Source: Erwinia sp. (lineage in GTDB: Bacteria; Pseudomonadota; Gammaproteobacteria; Enterobacterales; Enterobacteriaceae). From it: a stretch of DNA of 7,039 bases. The stretch is from the NCBI GenBank assembly GCA_003512805.1, contig DOOK01000428.1:415-7453 (forward strand), read 5' to 3'. This document shows positions 1 to 7,039 of this stretch, piece by piece. The translations under genes were made by a program, and so were the position numbers. The notes beneath the pieces were generated by a model. That model did not search any database, was not told the origin of the DNA, and saw nothing but the letters and a program-made list of their open reading frames with translations. Position 1 is the stretch's first letter. Each line of letters opens with the position of its first letter.

Positions 1-3000
1 TTTTCTCGCGGCTTGCGCAGGACCTCATCAATTTTCGGCTTATCCAGCGGGCCGGAAATGTGGTAGCGCAGCACCGAAATCTTATTCCACAGCGGGGCCA
101 GCGCCTTGCTGGCTGCAAAAACAGCGGCGCCAATCACCGGGTTGACGGCAAAGGCGGCAGCGACGCCGACGGTGGCAGAAATCTCCGGCGCGACTACCGC
201 TTCCATATCGATTTGCCGTCTCGCCAGGTCAATTTTGCCCTGCATGGCGATATCGGCCTCCAGGCCATCCACCAGCAGGTTATCGGTACGCAGCACGCCT
301 TTTTCAATCCAGGCTGTGCCGTTAATGGAGTCGAAATAGAAGCCCTGGCTAAAGGTATCGCTAAAATCGAGACGCAGCTTGCGCAGCAGCGCATCAAAAC
401 TGACCAGCCGCAGCAGCTGACCGGCCCGCCCGGTATTTACGTCGGCAATCTGCCCGGCCCCCAGGTGAGATTTTAACACGCCGCTCAGCGTCGCCACCGA
501 GGGCTGCCACGGCGCAGCCTGCCAGTGCAGATCGTAATCAATATTAAACGGCGCGTCCCGCAGCGGCGAATTCAGGCCGAACCAGTTAGTGGCATCATCT
601 ACTTTTTTGCCACTGAGCGACCCTTTCAGCGCGGTTCTCTGCGAGCCTGGCTGATTGACCCATTCGCCTGTGACCTTCAGTTTTGCGCTACCGATGTCGA
701 TCAGGCCATTTTGCAGTTTTAAGGTATCGTGGGTATGGCTGATGTCCGCGGCCATCCGGCCAAAGCGCTGACCGCGCAGCCAGCATTCGTCGCAGGTCAG
801 ATTAACAGCGGGCCAGCTGCTGAAATCAATTTTACTGTTTTTCTCGCCGGAGAACGGCGTAGAGTCGCTGGCGGCTGGCCATTGTGGATTGTAATAAAGA
901 TAGCTGAGATGGCCCAGCCACGGCGCATGTTGCCTCATCACCAGCTCGCCGTTGATTTCCCGTCCTTTAGCCTGCACCACGTTTTCGCCCGCTACCGTCT
1001 GGCTAAGCGTGGCCTCCAGTTCATGCCAGCGCTGTCCTCCCAGCGTCAGCACCGGTGTGCGCAGCGTAATGTTGCCGGGCAGATAAGCCTGCCCGCCGCC
1101 TGCGCTGGCGCCCGCACCCGAGCCGCCCGCCAGCAGCCCCAGCCAGGCTTCGCCATCCAGCGGCGGTAGATACAGCGTCATGCCCGATTTTTCCGGCAGC
1201 GGCGGGATTTGCGTGGCGTCATGTTCCCAGATGCCTCGATCAACACGCAGCTGTTTTCCAAGCAGCCAGCGGCTGTTAAAACGCTGGTTCTGGCCTACCG
1301 CTCCCTGCAGCGTAAAGGCCGAGAGATCGCCCTGCGCCAGGACACGAACCGGCATCACCTCATTCCGTTCTTTATCCAGCGGTGAAGGTAAGTGACTGCT
1401 TACATTTTTCAGATCGCCGGTCAGCGACACCTTATAGTTTGCGCCCCCGTTGTGCGGCAGCGTAATGGCGACGGTGCTCTGCCAACTGGCACTACCGTTG
1501 AGTTTTTCACGCAGCGCCGTCGGCATCGCATCGATTTTCCCTGGCTGCCAGTCGCCTTTAAGATCGACACCGATATCGTAATGCTTTTCGCCTTCCTGCG
1601 TATTGAACGTCACGTTCATTGGCTGTCCGAACCAGCTGGCGGTTAGCGGTTCGCTTTGCAGATTGCCGTTGTCATACGTGAAGCGACCACTCAGCTGTTT
1701 GATGGTGCTGTTAAGCGGCTTAATAAACAGCGAGTTATTACGCAGATTGACGTCGCCGCTGGCTTTAACCGCCTGCCCGTCCAGAGGAATATTCAAATGT
1801 AAGTGACCGCCCACGTCGCCACCGATTTGCAGCTCGTTCAGTGCCGCACCCAGCGACGACTGTAGCGGCGTCTGGTTAAAGTAGCGGCCGACTTCCTTAC
1901 CTTCACCGCTGATATCGCTGTCGATAATCAGCCTTTCTTTCATATAGTCCGGAATGACAGCGGCGACGTTTTTGCCCTGTACGTTGCCCAGCATGGCCCG
2001 ATCCGCTTTCATAAACAGGCCATCGTTAATAAAGTTCAGGTCGATATTCAGCTTTTCCAAATCCGGCCAGCCGGGCTGGAAACGATAGGTGGCCTGGCGC
2101 AGCGGCACCCAAACCTGGAACATGCCGTCGTTATGCTTGAAAGGGAAAAGCTCTGGATTACCGGCAAACAGCAGCGCAGCGTTCTTCACCTCGCCGCCTT
2201 TAATGGCGCCGCTGAGATAGTCGACCAGCTTAGTGCCCATCAGCGGTTCCGGGAAGTAGCGCCAGGCGTCTGCCGCATCGGTCAGCGTGATACCGGCCAG
2301 AATATCCAGCCGCGGCGCCCGATCTTTGGCCTGAGCCCAGGTAAAATCCCCCTTCGCCCACAGCGAGCGCGCCTGAATGTCCAAATCCCGCCCGGCCAGC
2401 CTGATGCCGTCCTCACTGCTTTTCCAGTTGAAAGCGCCGCTGGCCTGCGCAATTTCCAGCGGCGCACGGAACATGGTGCCGTCCGGCAGCGAAGCGTTCT
2501 TCAGGCTAAAAGCCAGCCTGCCGTCCGGTACGCTGCCGCTAAGCGAGCCGCTAAAGTGCTGCATGCCCGGCAGCAGCTCCCAATGCTGCCAGCTCAGATT
2601 TTGCCAGCGGGCCTGAAAACGGGTTTTTTCCGGCTGCTGTAACGGGATATCGGCGGCAAGCGCCTGAATTTCACCTTGCGGATGAAGCGTTCGCCAGTTG
2701 GCCAGCAGCGTCGGCGTAACTTTAGAAAACAGCGGCAGTAGCGCATCAATGCGCTCAAGCGCCAGGTGGGTGGCGCGTACGCGCAGGGCTTCCGGACTGG
2801 CTGAGTTTTGCGGCAGCCAGAGCAGCGATATCCGCCCTTTGGGCCAGGCTACGCCGTCGGTATGCAGGTTGGTTTGCGGCATTTCGACGCGCCAACCCTG
2901 TTCAACATGGCTGATATGCGCGGCGAGGTTGTCCACGGTGAAATGGTGTGTCCGACTTTCGTCCTGCCACTCCGCGCCGCCTTTCTTCAATAAGATATCG

Positions 3001-3779
3001 CCGCTGTGGATTTCGCCGTTTTCGAGGCTCATCCATGCGGCCAACGAGAAGCGCGCGCTTTTCAGCGTGGTGTTGTCCTGCAGCCACTGGCCAAGCCAGG
3101 GTTTGACATCCACATCGTCCGCCTGCATCCAGGCGCGGCCCGTATCGAGATAGCCGTTGGTATCGCTGAGATCGAGACGAACCTGTACCACGCCGTGCTG
3201 GCCGGTAAAGCTGGACAGGCTGACTAACCCTTCCGCCCGGTGGCGATTTTTCTCGTTCAGCCAGGTGAGTTGCGGCATATCCAGCCTGGCGCGCTGGCCG
3301 GAAAGCGTCAGGAAACTGATCTGGCTTTGTTGCAGATCGAAATGGTCAAACTGGCGTAAAAAGAGATCGCTGAACTGTCCGGGCTTAAGCTCTACTTTGC
3401 CGCCGTTGCCGGAGGTCAGCGGCGTATTGGTCACAAGATTCAGCCGCCAGAAGACGAGGTTGCGAAACTGAGGACGCAAATGCAGCAAAGATTGCCAGAC
3501 GTCAAGGGCCAGCGAGACGCGATCGACCTTCAGCGAACCGCCGTCCTGCAGGCCAATATTAAGGGCTTTGATCTCCAGTACCGGGCCAAAGTTTTCCCAA
3601 CGGCCGTCAAGAGAGGCGGCTTCTACCGGCATATCAATCGCGCTTGAAGGGTGCTGTAAAAGGGGGACGCGCCAGCTGTTCATGTGCGGCATTGCCAGAC
3701 GCAGTCCGCTGACGATCAGCGCAATAATAACGACGATTATTGCGCCGGTCAGTAGCAGGATCCTCGGCAATTGCCTCAC
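1..3779 (-). CDS. yhdP: AsmA-like phospholipid transport protein YhdP (last few codons outside window)
   Basis: YhdP belongs, with TamB and YdbH, to the AsmA-like proteins thought to form hydrophobic bridges carrying phospholipids from inner to outer membrane. In E. coli it is also linked to cyclic enterobacterial common antigen and the vancomycin/SDS barrier. I read the frame triplet by triplet: 1259 codons are open from 3779 to 3 with no internal stop or frameshift. E. coli YhdP has about 1266 residues, so only a short tail and the stop are missing. The start is GTG at 3779-3777 (VRQLPRILLLTG, against MRRLPGILLLTG in E. coli), with AAGGAG at 3791-3786, six bases upstream. Residues about 6-27 form one membrane anchor; the rest should be periplasmic and beta-rich. 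Conserved blocks include VWQSLLHLRPQFRNL, WRYFPEPLMGTKLVDYLSGA, NSSLFIKPL-like LRNNSLFIKPLNST, VDYDLHW-like NIDYDLHW, GQLLRLVSFDALLRKLR and VVAPEISATVGVAAAFAVNP (from residue 1195). A CxxC lies at 996-999. In E. coli tldD follows; here that is outside the window. Confidence 0.96.
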   Translation of the reverse strand, partial: MRQLPRILLLTGAIIVVIIALIVSGLRLAMPHMNSWRVPLLQHPSSAIDMPVEAASLDGRWENFGPVLEIKALNIGLQDGGSLKVDRVSLALDVWQSLLHLRPQFRNLVFWRLNLVTNTPLTSGNGGKVELKPGQFSDLFLRQFDHFDLQQSQISFLTLSGQRARLDMPQLTWLNEKNRHRAEGLVSLSSFTGQHGVVQVRLDLSDTNGYLDTGRAWMQADDVDVKPWLGQWLQDNTTLKSARFSLAAWMSLENGEIHSGDILLKKGGAEWQDESRTHHFTVDNLAAHISHVEQGWRVEMPQTNLHTDGVAWPKGRISLLWLPQNSASPEALRVRATHLALERIDALLPLFSKVTPTLLANWRTLHPQGEIQALAADIPLQQPEKTRFQARWQNLSWQHWELLPGMQHFSGSLSGSVPDGRLAFSLKNASLPDGTMFRAPLEIAQASGAFNWKSSEDGIRLAGRDLDIQARSLWAKGDFTWAQAKDRAPRLDILAGITLTDAADAWRYFPEPLMGTKLVDYLSGAIKGGEVKNAALLFAGNPELFPFKHNDGMFQVWVPLRQATYRFQPGWPDLEKLNIDLNFINDGLFMKADRAMLGNVQGKNVAAVIPDYMKERLIIDSDISGEGKEVGRYFNQTPLQSSLGAALNELQIGGDVGGHLHLNIPLDGQAVKASGDVNLRNNSLFIKPLNSTIKQLSGRFTYDNGNLQSEPLTASWFGQPMNVTFNTQEGEKHYDIGVDLKGDWQPGKIDAMPTALREKLNGSASWQSTVAITLPHNGGANYKVSLTGDLKNVSSHLPSPLDKERNEVMPVRVLAQGDLSAFTLQGAVGQNQRFNSRWLLGKQLRVDRGIWEHDATQIPPLPEKSGMTLYLPPLDGEAWLGLLAGGSGAGASAGGGQAYLPGNITLRTPVLTLGGQRWHELEATLSQTVAGENVVQAKGREINGELVMRQHAPWLGHLSYLYYNPQWPAASDSTPFSGEKNSKIDFSSWPAVNLTCDECWLRGQRFGRMAADISHTHDTLKLQNGLIDIGSAKLKVTGEWVNQPGSQRTALKGSLSGKKVDDATNWFGLNSPLRDAPFNIDYDLHWQAAPWQPSVATLSGVLKSHLGAGQIADVNTGRAGQLLRLVSFDALLRKLRLDFSDTFSQGFYFDSINGTAWIEKGVLRTDNLLVDGLEADIAMQGKIDLARRQIDMEAVVAPEISATVGVAAAFAVNPVIGAAVFAASKALAPLWNKISVLRYHISGPLDKPKIDEVLRKPRE
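269..276 (-). other. Chi-like octamer GCTGGTGG within yhdP
   Basis: The minus strand reads GCTGGTGG at 276-269, identical to the E. coli Chi sequence recognised by RecBCD. It lies inside the yhdP coding sequence. An octamer can occur by chance in 7 kb, and GCTGGT is common in such genes, so function depends on the organism using the same Chi sequence as E. coli, which is likely for Enterobacterales but not shown here. Confidence 0.4.
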
Positions 3780-3870
3780 ACACCTCTCCTTGATACCCGA
3801 CTCTGCGGGCAATAGCTATATTTACCCCCGATGGGGCGCGCTGGCTTTGTTTTGAGCGGGATAACCGGAC
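3780..3870 (-). promoter_or_regulatory. rng-yhdP intergenic region: yhdP leader with ribosome-binding site and possible weak promoter
   Basis: This 91-base gap is the only real non-coding stretch in the window. On the minus strand it contains an AT-rich block TAAATATAGCTATT at 3824-3811, which includes the perfect palindrome ATAGCTAT and could supply a -10 element (TAAATA or TATAGC). No convincing -35 hexamer stands at the proper distance, so the promoter call is weak. Two short stems are visible: CCCC-ATC-GGGG at 3836-3826, and CCCG-six bases-CGGG at 3809-3796, the latter just before the ribosome-binding site AAGGAG at 3791-3786. Neither stem has a following T-run, so neither looks like an intrinsic terminator and transcription from rng probably continues into yhdP. 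Only the ribosome-binding site is well supported. Confidence 0.35.
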
Positions 3871-5340
3871 TTACATCATTACCACGTCAAACTGCTCCTG
3901 AGTATAGAGCGGTTCAATCTGTACTTTCACCTGCTTGCCGACGAATATCTCTACTTCCGCCAGCGCATGCGATTCATCCGTTTTTAGCGCTTCGCCTACC
4001 GCAGGTGAAACGTAGACTAAAAAGCGATCCGAATCATAGGCGTGATGGACGCGAACGATCTCGCGCATGATCTCATAACAGACGGTTTCCACCGTTTTCA
4101 GCGTGCCGCGCCCTTTGCAGACCGGACAATCCTGACACAGTACGTGCTCAATGCTTTCGCGCGTTCGTTTGCGGGTCATCTCTACCAGGCCAAGCTGGGA
4201 AAAACCGTGGATGCCGGTTTTCACCCTGTCCTTACTCATCGCCTGTTCCAACGAATGCAGCACGCGGCGGCGATGATCTTCATTATTCATGTCGATAAAA
4301 TCGATAATAATAATGCCGCCAAGGTTGCGCAGGCGCAGCTGGCGGGCGATCGCCTGCGTCGCCTCAACGTTGGTATTGAAGATGGTTTCATCCAGATTGC
4401 GATGGCCGACAAACGCGCCGGTATTAATATCGATAGTGGTCATCGCTTCAGTTTGATCGATGATCAGATAGCCGCCGGATTTCAGCTCTACCTTGCGGTC
4501 CAGCGAGCGCTGAATCTCGTTTTCCACATCAAACAGGTCGAAAATCGGCTGCTTACCGGTATAGAGCTCCAATTTTGCCGTCATTTCCGGAATGTATTCG
4601 CTGGTGAATTCTACCAGCTGTTCCCACGACTGACGCGAGTCGATACGGATGCGATCCAGCGCAGCACCGGCGAAGTCCCGCAGAATGCGCTGCGACAGCG
4701 CGACTTCACCATAGAGGCGACAGCGGGTTTTATTGCGTTTTTTACGCTCGATGACCTTGGTCCACAGCCGCTTGAGAAAGGCAGCGTCGGAAGCCAGCTC
4801 CTGTTCACCCACGCCTTCGGCGGCGGTGCGGATAATATAGCCACCCAGTTCATCACAGTAGGCAGCCACCACGGACTTGAGCCGGTCGCGCTCCGCTTCG
4901 CTTTCAATGCGTTGCGAAACGCCAACGTGTGATGCGCCTGGCATAAAGACCAGATAGCGTGAAGGCAGTGTGATATCGGTAGTCAGACGCGCGCCTTTAG
5001 TGCCCAGCGGGTCTTTCACCACCTGCACCATCAAATCCTGTCCCTGACGGACCAGCTCGGAAATGTCGCGCACGGAAAAGTTTTTACGCTCGTCACCCGC
5101 CACGCATTCGGTATGCGGCATGATATCGGAAGCGTGCAGGAAGGCGGCTTTTTCCAGCCCGATATCTACAAAGGCCGCCTGCATACCCGGCAGCACCCGG
5201 CTGACGCGCCCCTTGTAAATATTGCCGACAATGCCGCGGCGCGCTTCGCGTTCAATGTGGATTTCCTGCAGGATGCCGCCATCAATATAGGCGACGCGCG
5301 TTTCTGAAGGGGTGATATTTACCAGAAGTTCAGCCGTCAT
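3871..5340 (-). CDS. rng: Ribonuclease G
   Basis: RNase G is a single-strand endoribonuclease of the RNase E/G family. It matures the 5' end of 16S rRNA and contributes to mRNA decay (adhE and eno mRNAs in E. coli). The product is 489 residues, exactly the E. coli length, and collinear throughout. An S1-type RNA-binding region lies at about residues 36-125 ([19 protein letters not shown]). IIRTAAEG with Arg171-Thr172 corresponds to the 5'-monophosphate sensor. The catalytic metal ligands are Asp304 and Asn306 (TTIDINTG) and Asp347 (IIIIDFID). The Zn-link cysteines are Cys405 and Cys408 (DCPVCKGRG), with an extra Cys402. The long disordered C-terminal scaffold of RNase E is absent, which separates it from rne. 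The ATG at 5340 lies within the end of maf, with AAGGGA at 5351-5346 five bases upstream, implying coupled translation. The stop is TAA at 3873-3871. All key residues are intact, so an active enzyme is expected. Confidence 0.98.
   Translation of the reverse strand: MTAELLVNITPSETRVAYIDGGILQEIHIEREARRGIVGNIYKGRVSRVLPGMQAAFVDIGLEKAAFLHASDIMPHTECVAGDERKNFSVRDISELVRQGQDLMVQVVKDPLGTKGARLTTDITLPSRYLVFMPGASHVGVSQRIESEAERDRLKSVVAAYCDELGGYIIRTAAEGVGEQELASDAAFLKRLWTKVIERKKRNKTRCRLYGEVALSQRILRDFAGAALDRIRIDSRQSWEQLVEFTSEYIPEMTAKLELYTGKQPIFDLFDVENEIQRSLDRKVELKSGGYLIIDQTEAMTTIDINTGAFVGHRNLDETIFNTNVEATQAIARQLRLRNLGGIIIIDFIDMNNEDHRRRVLHSLEQAMSKDRVKTGIHGFSQLGLVEMTRKRTRESIEHVLCQDCPVCKGRGTLKTVETVCYEIMREIVRVHHAYDSDRFLVYVSPAVGEALKTDESHALAEVEIFVGKQVKVQIEPLYTQEQFDVVMM
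5330..5340 (-). promoter_or_regulatory. 11-base maf/rng coding overlap
   Basis: The rng ATG (5340-5338) lies before the maf TGA (5332-5330), in a different frame, so the final codons of maf also encode the start of rng. The rng ribosome-binding site AAGGGA (5351-5346) is also inside maf. Both reading frames give family-typical termini (maf ending EQDDG; rng starting MTAELLVN), so the overlap is real rather than a mis-called start. Confidence 0.75.
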
Positions 5341-5923
5341 CTTGTTCCCTTACCTCACGCAGTGCGTGAAACTGGCTCAGTAGCTCAGCCGTTTCCACCA
5401 GGGGCAGCCCCACTACCGCATGATAGCTTCCATTGATTTTTCTGACAAAATTCCCGCCCAGCCCCTGAATACCATAGGCACCGGCTTTATCCATCGGTTC
5501 GCCGCTGGCGATATAGGCTGCGATATCCTCCTCGCCCAGCAGGCGAAAAGTCACGTCCGTCACCACCATACACGCCAGCTGCCGTTGCCGGTCAGCCAGC
5601 GCAACGGCCGTCATGACCTGATGCGTCTGACCAGAAAGTTTAGACAGCATTACGGCGGCGGCGGCCTCGTCGGCTGGTTTCTCCAGCACTTCGTTGTTCA
5701 GCACCACGATAGTATCGGCACCCAGCACCGGGAGATCCTGCTCTGCTACCGCTACGCCGGCCTGGGCTTTTTCCAGCGCCAGACGGCGGACGTAAGTTTC
5801 AGCCGCTTCACCAGGCTGCTGACGCTCTTCAACCTGCGTGCTTAAACGCGCAAAACGCAGACCAAGCTGCGTTAATAATTCATGACGACGGGGAGAACCG
5901 GAGGCCAGGTAAAGGGATATCAT
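5330..5923 (-). CDS. maf: Maf-family nucleoside triphosphate pyrophosphatase (YhdE type)
   Basis: Maf proteins hydrolyse nucleoside triphosphates to monophosphate plus pyrophosphate. The YhdE branch is known to act on dTTP, UTP and modified forms such as m5UTP and pseudo-UTP, a cytoplasmic house-cleaning role. The ATG at 5923-5921 gives 197 residues, the E. coli YhdE length, beginning [13 protein letters not shown]. The frame could be extended upstream to 5989, but that adds 22 residues inside mreD with no family match. The chosen ATG also has TAAGGA at 5934-5929 at good spacing, embedded in the mreD stop. Visible motifs are the phosphate-binding SGSPRR at residues 8-13, GADT with the likely catalytic Asp70, EKP at 81-83, [13 protein letters not shown] at 98-109 and [10 protein letters not shown] at 145-154. 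It lies 8 bases after mreD and overlaps rng by 11 bases. In Bacillus, maf affects septation; such a role here is not shown by the sequence. Confidence 0.96.
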   Translation of the reverse strand: MISLYLASGSPRRHELLTQLGLRFARLSTQVEERQQPGEAAETYVRRLALEKAQAGVAVAEQDLPVLGADTIVVLNNEVLEKPADEAAAAVMLSKLSGQTHQVMTAVALADRQRQLACMVVTDVTFRLLGEEDIAAYIASGEPMDKAGAYGIQGLGGNFVRKINGSYHAVVGLPLVETAELLSQFHALREVREQDDG

Positions 5924-5931
5924 ACTCTTCC

Positions 5932-6420
5932 TTATTGTACGGCAAACTGGCGACGTATTTTTCTCATCAGCAAGAACAGCCAGGGCCACAGAATACCGTC
6001 TATCACGCTACTCCAGAAGATTTCCGGACGAAACGAGACGTTGATAACTAAAAATTCTGCCCAGAAGACAATAACATCCATTGCCAGCGACAGCACCATC
6101 ACCATCAGCGCCTGCTGCCAGAGCGCCAGGTTGCGGAACAGCTGAAATTTGAACGCGACCAGATAAGCAAGGATGCTGAAGGCCAGCGCGCGCACGCCCA
6201 GCGTCGAACCGGAAATCAGATCCATTATAGATCCCATCACGAAACCCGTGCCGACATTCACGCGATGCGGCAGCGCCAGCACCCAGTAGATGAGGATTAA
6301 CAGCAGCCAGGAAGGCCTGAACATATAGAGTTGGTCAGGCCACGGCATGATTTGCAGCACCAGCGCCACCAGAAACGAGCACCAGATCACCCAACGACCG
6401 TGGCTGCGATAGCTGCTCAA
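5932..6420 (-). CDS. mreD: Rod-shape-determining protein MreD
   Basis: MreD is a small polytopic inner-membrane protein that works with MreC and MreB in the elongasome and is needed for rod shape. The product is 162 residues, the same length as E. coli MreD. It matches that protein through [57 protein letters not shown] and the terminal RRQFAVQ. Hydrophobic stretches at about residues 10-28, 36-51, 56-72, 74-93, 99-119 and 136-152 suggest up to six membrane spans. The start is a TTG at 6420-6418, inside a TTGA overlap with the mreC TGA. It is chosen because it gives the family's normal N-terminus (SSYRSHGRW) and has AGAGG at 6431-6427, six bases upstream. No ATG or GTG fits better. Four-base stop/start overlap suggests translation coupled to mreC, keeping the two partners in step. 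Confidence 0.97.
   Translation of the reverse strand: MSSYRSHGRWVIWCSFLVALVLQIMPWPDQLYMFRPSWLLLILIYWVLALPHRVNVGTGFVMGSIMDLISGSTLGVRALAFSILAYLVAFKFQLFRNLALWQQALMVMVLSLAMDVIVFWAEFLVINVSFRPEIFWSSVIDGILWPWLFLLMRKIRRQFAVQ
6417..6420 (-). promoter_or_regulatory. TTGA stop/start overlap coupling mreC and mreD
   Basis: The last base pairs of mreC (TGA at 6419-6417) lie within the mreD start (TTG at 6420-6418), giving a four-base overlap. With the AGAGG just upstream inside mreC, this is the usual layout for termination-reinitiation coupling. That the coupling works in vivo is inference; the overlap itself is read directly. Confidence 0.7.
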
Positions 6421-7039
6421 GGCTGGCCTCTGCGCGAAGAGGAGGCAGCAGCAGGCGTGGTCTGAGTCGCAGGCGCCGTCGAACCCGCTGCCGAGGCGTT
6501 ATCCGGCGCGGGCGGCCCCATCATCTCGCTGGCGGCTGGCAGGACCTGCGGCATCATCTGCATCAGGCGCTCGTTGGCAACACGATGCACTTCATCGGGG
6601 GCCATCGGCATGGTGCCGTTGCGATCCGCTCCCCACAGCAGCAGCAGATAGCGCAGACGCTGCAGGCCTGCTGTTGGGCGTGCCTGAATAACAGTGTAGG
6701 CACGTTGCGTATCCAGCTTCACGGAGGAGACCACGCCCACCGGATAGCCTTCCGGGAAGCGCCCGCCGAGGCCGGAAGTCACCAGGACATCACCCACACG
6801 GATATCGGTATTGCCCGGCAAATGCTCAAGCTGAAGGTCTTCCGTACAGCCGTTGCCTGCTGCAATCACGCGGATATCATTACGCAATACCTGAATAGGC
6901 AGCGCGTGCGATGAATCGCAAATCAGCATCACGCGGCTGGTAATTTTTCCTACGGCAACCACCTGCCCCACCACGCCTTTATCGCTGATAATCGGCTGGC
7001 CTTCGTAAACACCGTTTACGCTGCCCTTGTCGATAACGA
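6417..7039 (-). CDS. mreC: Rod-shape-determining protein MreC, C-terminal part (5' end outside window)
   Basis: MreC is a bitopic inner-membrane protein. Its periplasmic part links the MreB cytoskeleton and MreD to the cell-wall elongation enzymes (RodA, PBP2). Reading from 7037, 206 codons are open to the TGA at 6419-6417. The protein enters at [15 protein letters not shown], which lies near residue 136 of the roughly 367-residue E. coli protein as I recall it. The N-terminal anchor and coiled coil are therefore outside the window. The part present is the beta-barrel core of the MreC family, with near-identical stretches such as [39 protein letters not shown] and [16 protein letters not shown]. 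After MMPQVLP comes a 39-residue Ala/Pro/Thr/Ser-rich tail ending SSSRRGQP, which differs from the longer E. coli tail. The stop codon overlaps the mreD start. Identity is very secure; the gene is cut only by the window edge. Confidence 0.97.
   Translation of the reverse strand, partial: VIDKGSVNGVYEGQPIISDKGVVGQVVAVGKITSRVMLICDSSHALPIQVLRNDIRVIAAGNGCTEDLQLEHLPGNTDIRVGDVLVTSGLGGRFPEGYPVGVVSSVKLDTQRAYTVIQARPTAGLQRLRYLLLLWGADRNGTMPMAPDEVHRVANERLMQMMPQVLPAASEMMGPPAPDNASAAGSTAPATQTTPAAASSSRRGQP

Noticed and set aside
3826..3836. CCCC-GAT-GGGG hairpin after rng as an intrinsic terminator
   Set aside because: The stem has only four pairs and is not followed by a T-run on the minus strand, so it does not meet the usual form of a Rho-independent terminator.
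60..3855. Numerous plus-strand frames of about 60-170 codons across the left half
   Set aside because: All lie opposite the intact yhdP frame or overlap its start. They have low-complexity or Arg/Gln-rich translations typical of antisense shadows, and no supporting signals.
4042..4932. A 296-codon open frame on the plus strand opposite rng
   Set aside because: It lies entirely antisense to a fully conserved RNase G, has no clear ribosome-binding site, and its translation resembles no protein I know. Codon bias in rng is enough to keep the complementary frame open.
5420..5845. A 141-codon plus-strand frame opposite maf
   Set aside because: Antisense to a well-conserved Maf protein with all motifs intact; no ribosome-binding site or family resemblance.
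5924..5989. Upstream extension of maf to an ATG at 5989
   Set aside because: It adds 22 residues overlapping the end of mreD with no resemblance to Maf N-termini, while the ATG at 5923 gives the standard 197-residue protein with a well-placed ribosome-binding site.
1..7039. Mobile elements, CRISPR arrays, tRNA or other RNA genes, phage remnants, defence or biosynthetic islands
   Set aside because: Nearly every base lies in five conserved core genes in the order expected for Enterobacterales. I saw no terminal inverted repeats, spaced direct repeats, integrase, att-like duplication or abrupt change in composition.

Overview
This window is a stretch of chromosomal core from a gamma-proteobacterium of the order Enterobacterales. 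All five genes lie on the minus strand. Read 5'->3' on that strand the order is mreC (3' part) - mreD - maf/yhdE - rng - yhdP (nearly complete). This is the order I know from Escherichia coli, where mreB precedes mreC and tldD follows yhdP. The proteins are close to, but clearly different from, the E. coli versions as I remember them. The divergence in the MreC tail, parts of RNase G and much of YhdP suggests a relative such as the Erwiniaceae (Pantoea/Erwinia-like) rather than Escherichia itself. That genus-level placement is inference; the order-level placement is firm.

Layout from high to low coordinates: 7039-6417 is the C-terminal part of MreC (rod-shape scaffold). 6420-5932 is MreD (polytopic inner-membrane partner of MreC), which starts on a TTG overlapping the mreC stop. 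5923-5330 is Maf/YhdE, a nucleotide pyrophosphatase. 5340-3871 is RNase G, which overlaps maf by 11 bases. 3870-3780 is the only real intergenic gap (91 bases), with weak leader or promoter-like signals. 3779-1 is YhdP, a very long AsmA-like protein with one N-terminal membrane anchor. It is open in one frame for 1259 codons and runs off the left edge only a few residues before its expected end.

The tight spacing (4-base overlap, 8-base gap, 11-base overlap) indicates that mreC-mreD-maf-rng are co-transcribed and partly translationally coupled. yhdP is probably served by read-through, by a weak promoter in the 91-base gap, or both. Functionally the cluster combines envelope building (MreC/MreD for cell-wall elongation, YhdP for phospholipid transport to the outer membrane) with nucleotide and RNA housekeeping (Maf, RNase G).

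I found no mobile element, CRISPR array, RNA gene, phage remnant or recognisable accessory island, and no sign of a new system. Coding density is about 99%. The most useful second-look items are the lone CxxC pair in YhdP, the TTG start of mreD and the rng-yhdP gap.
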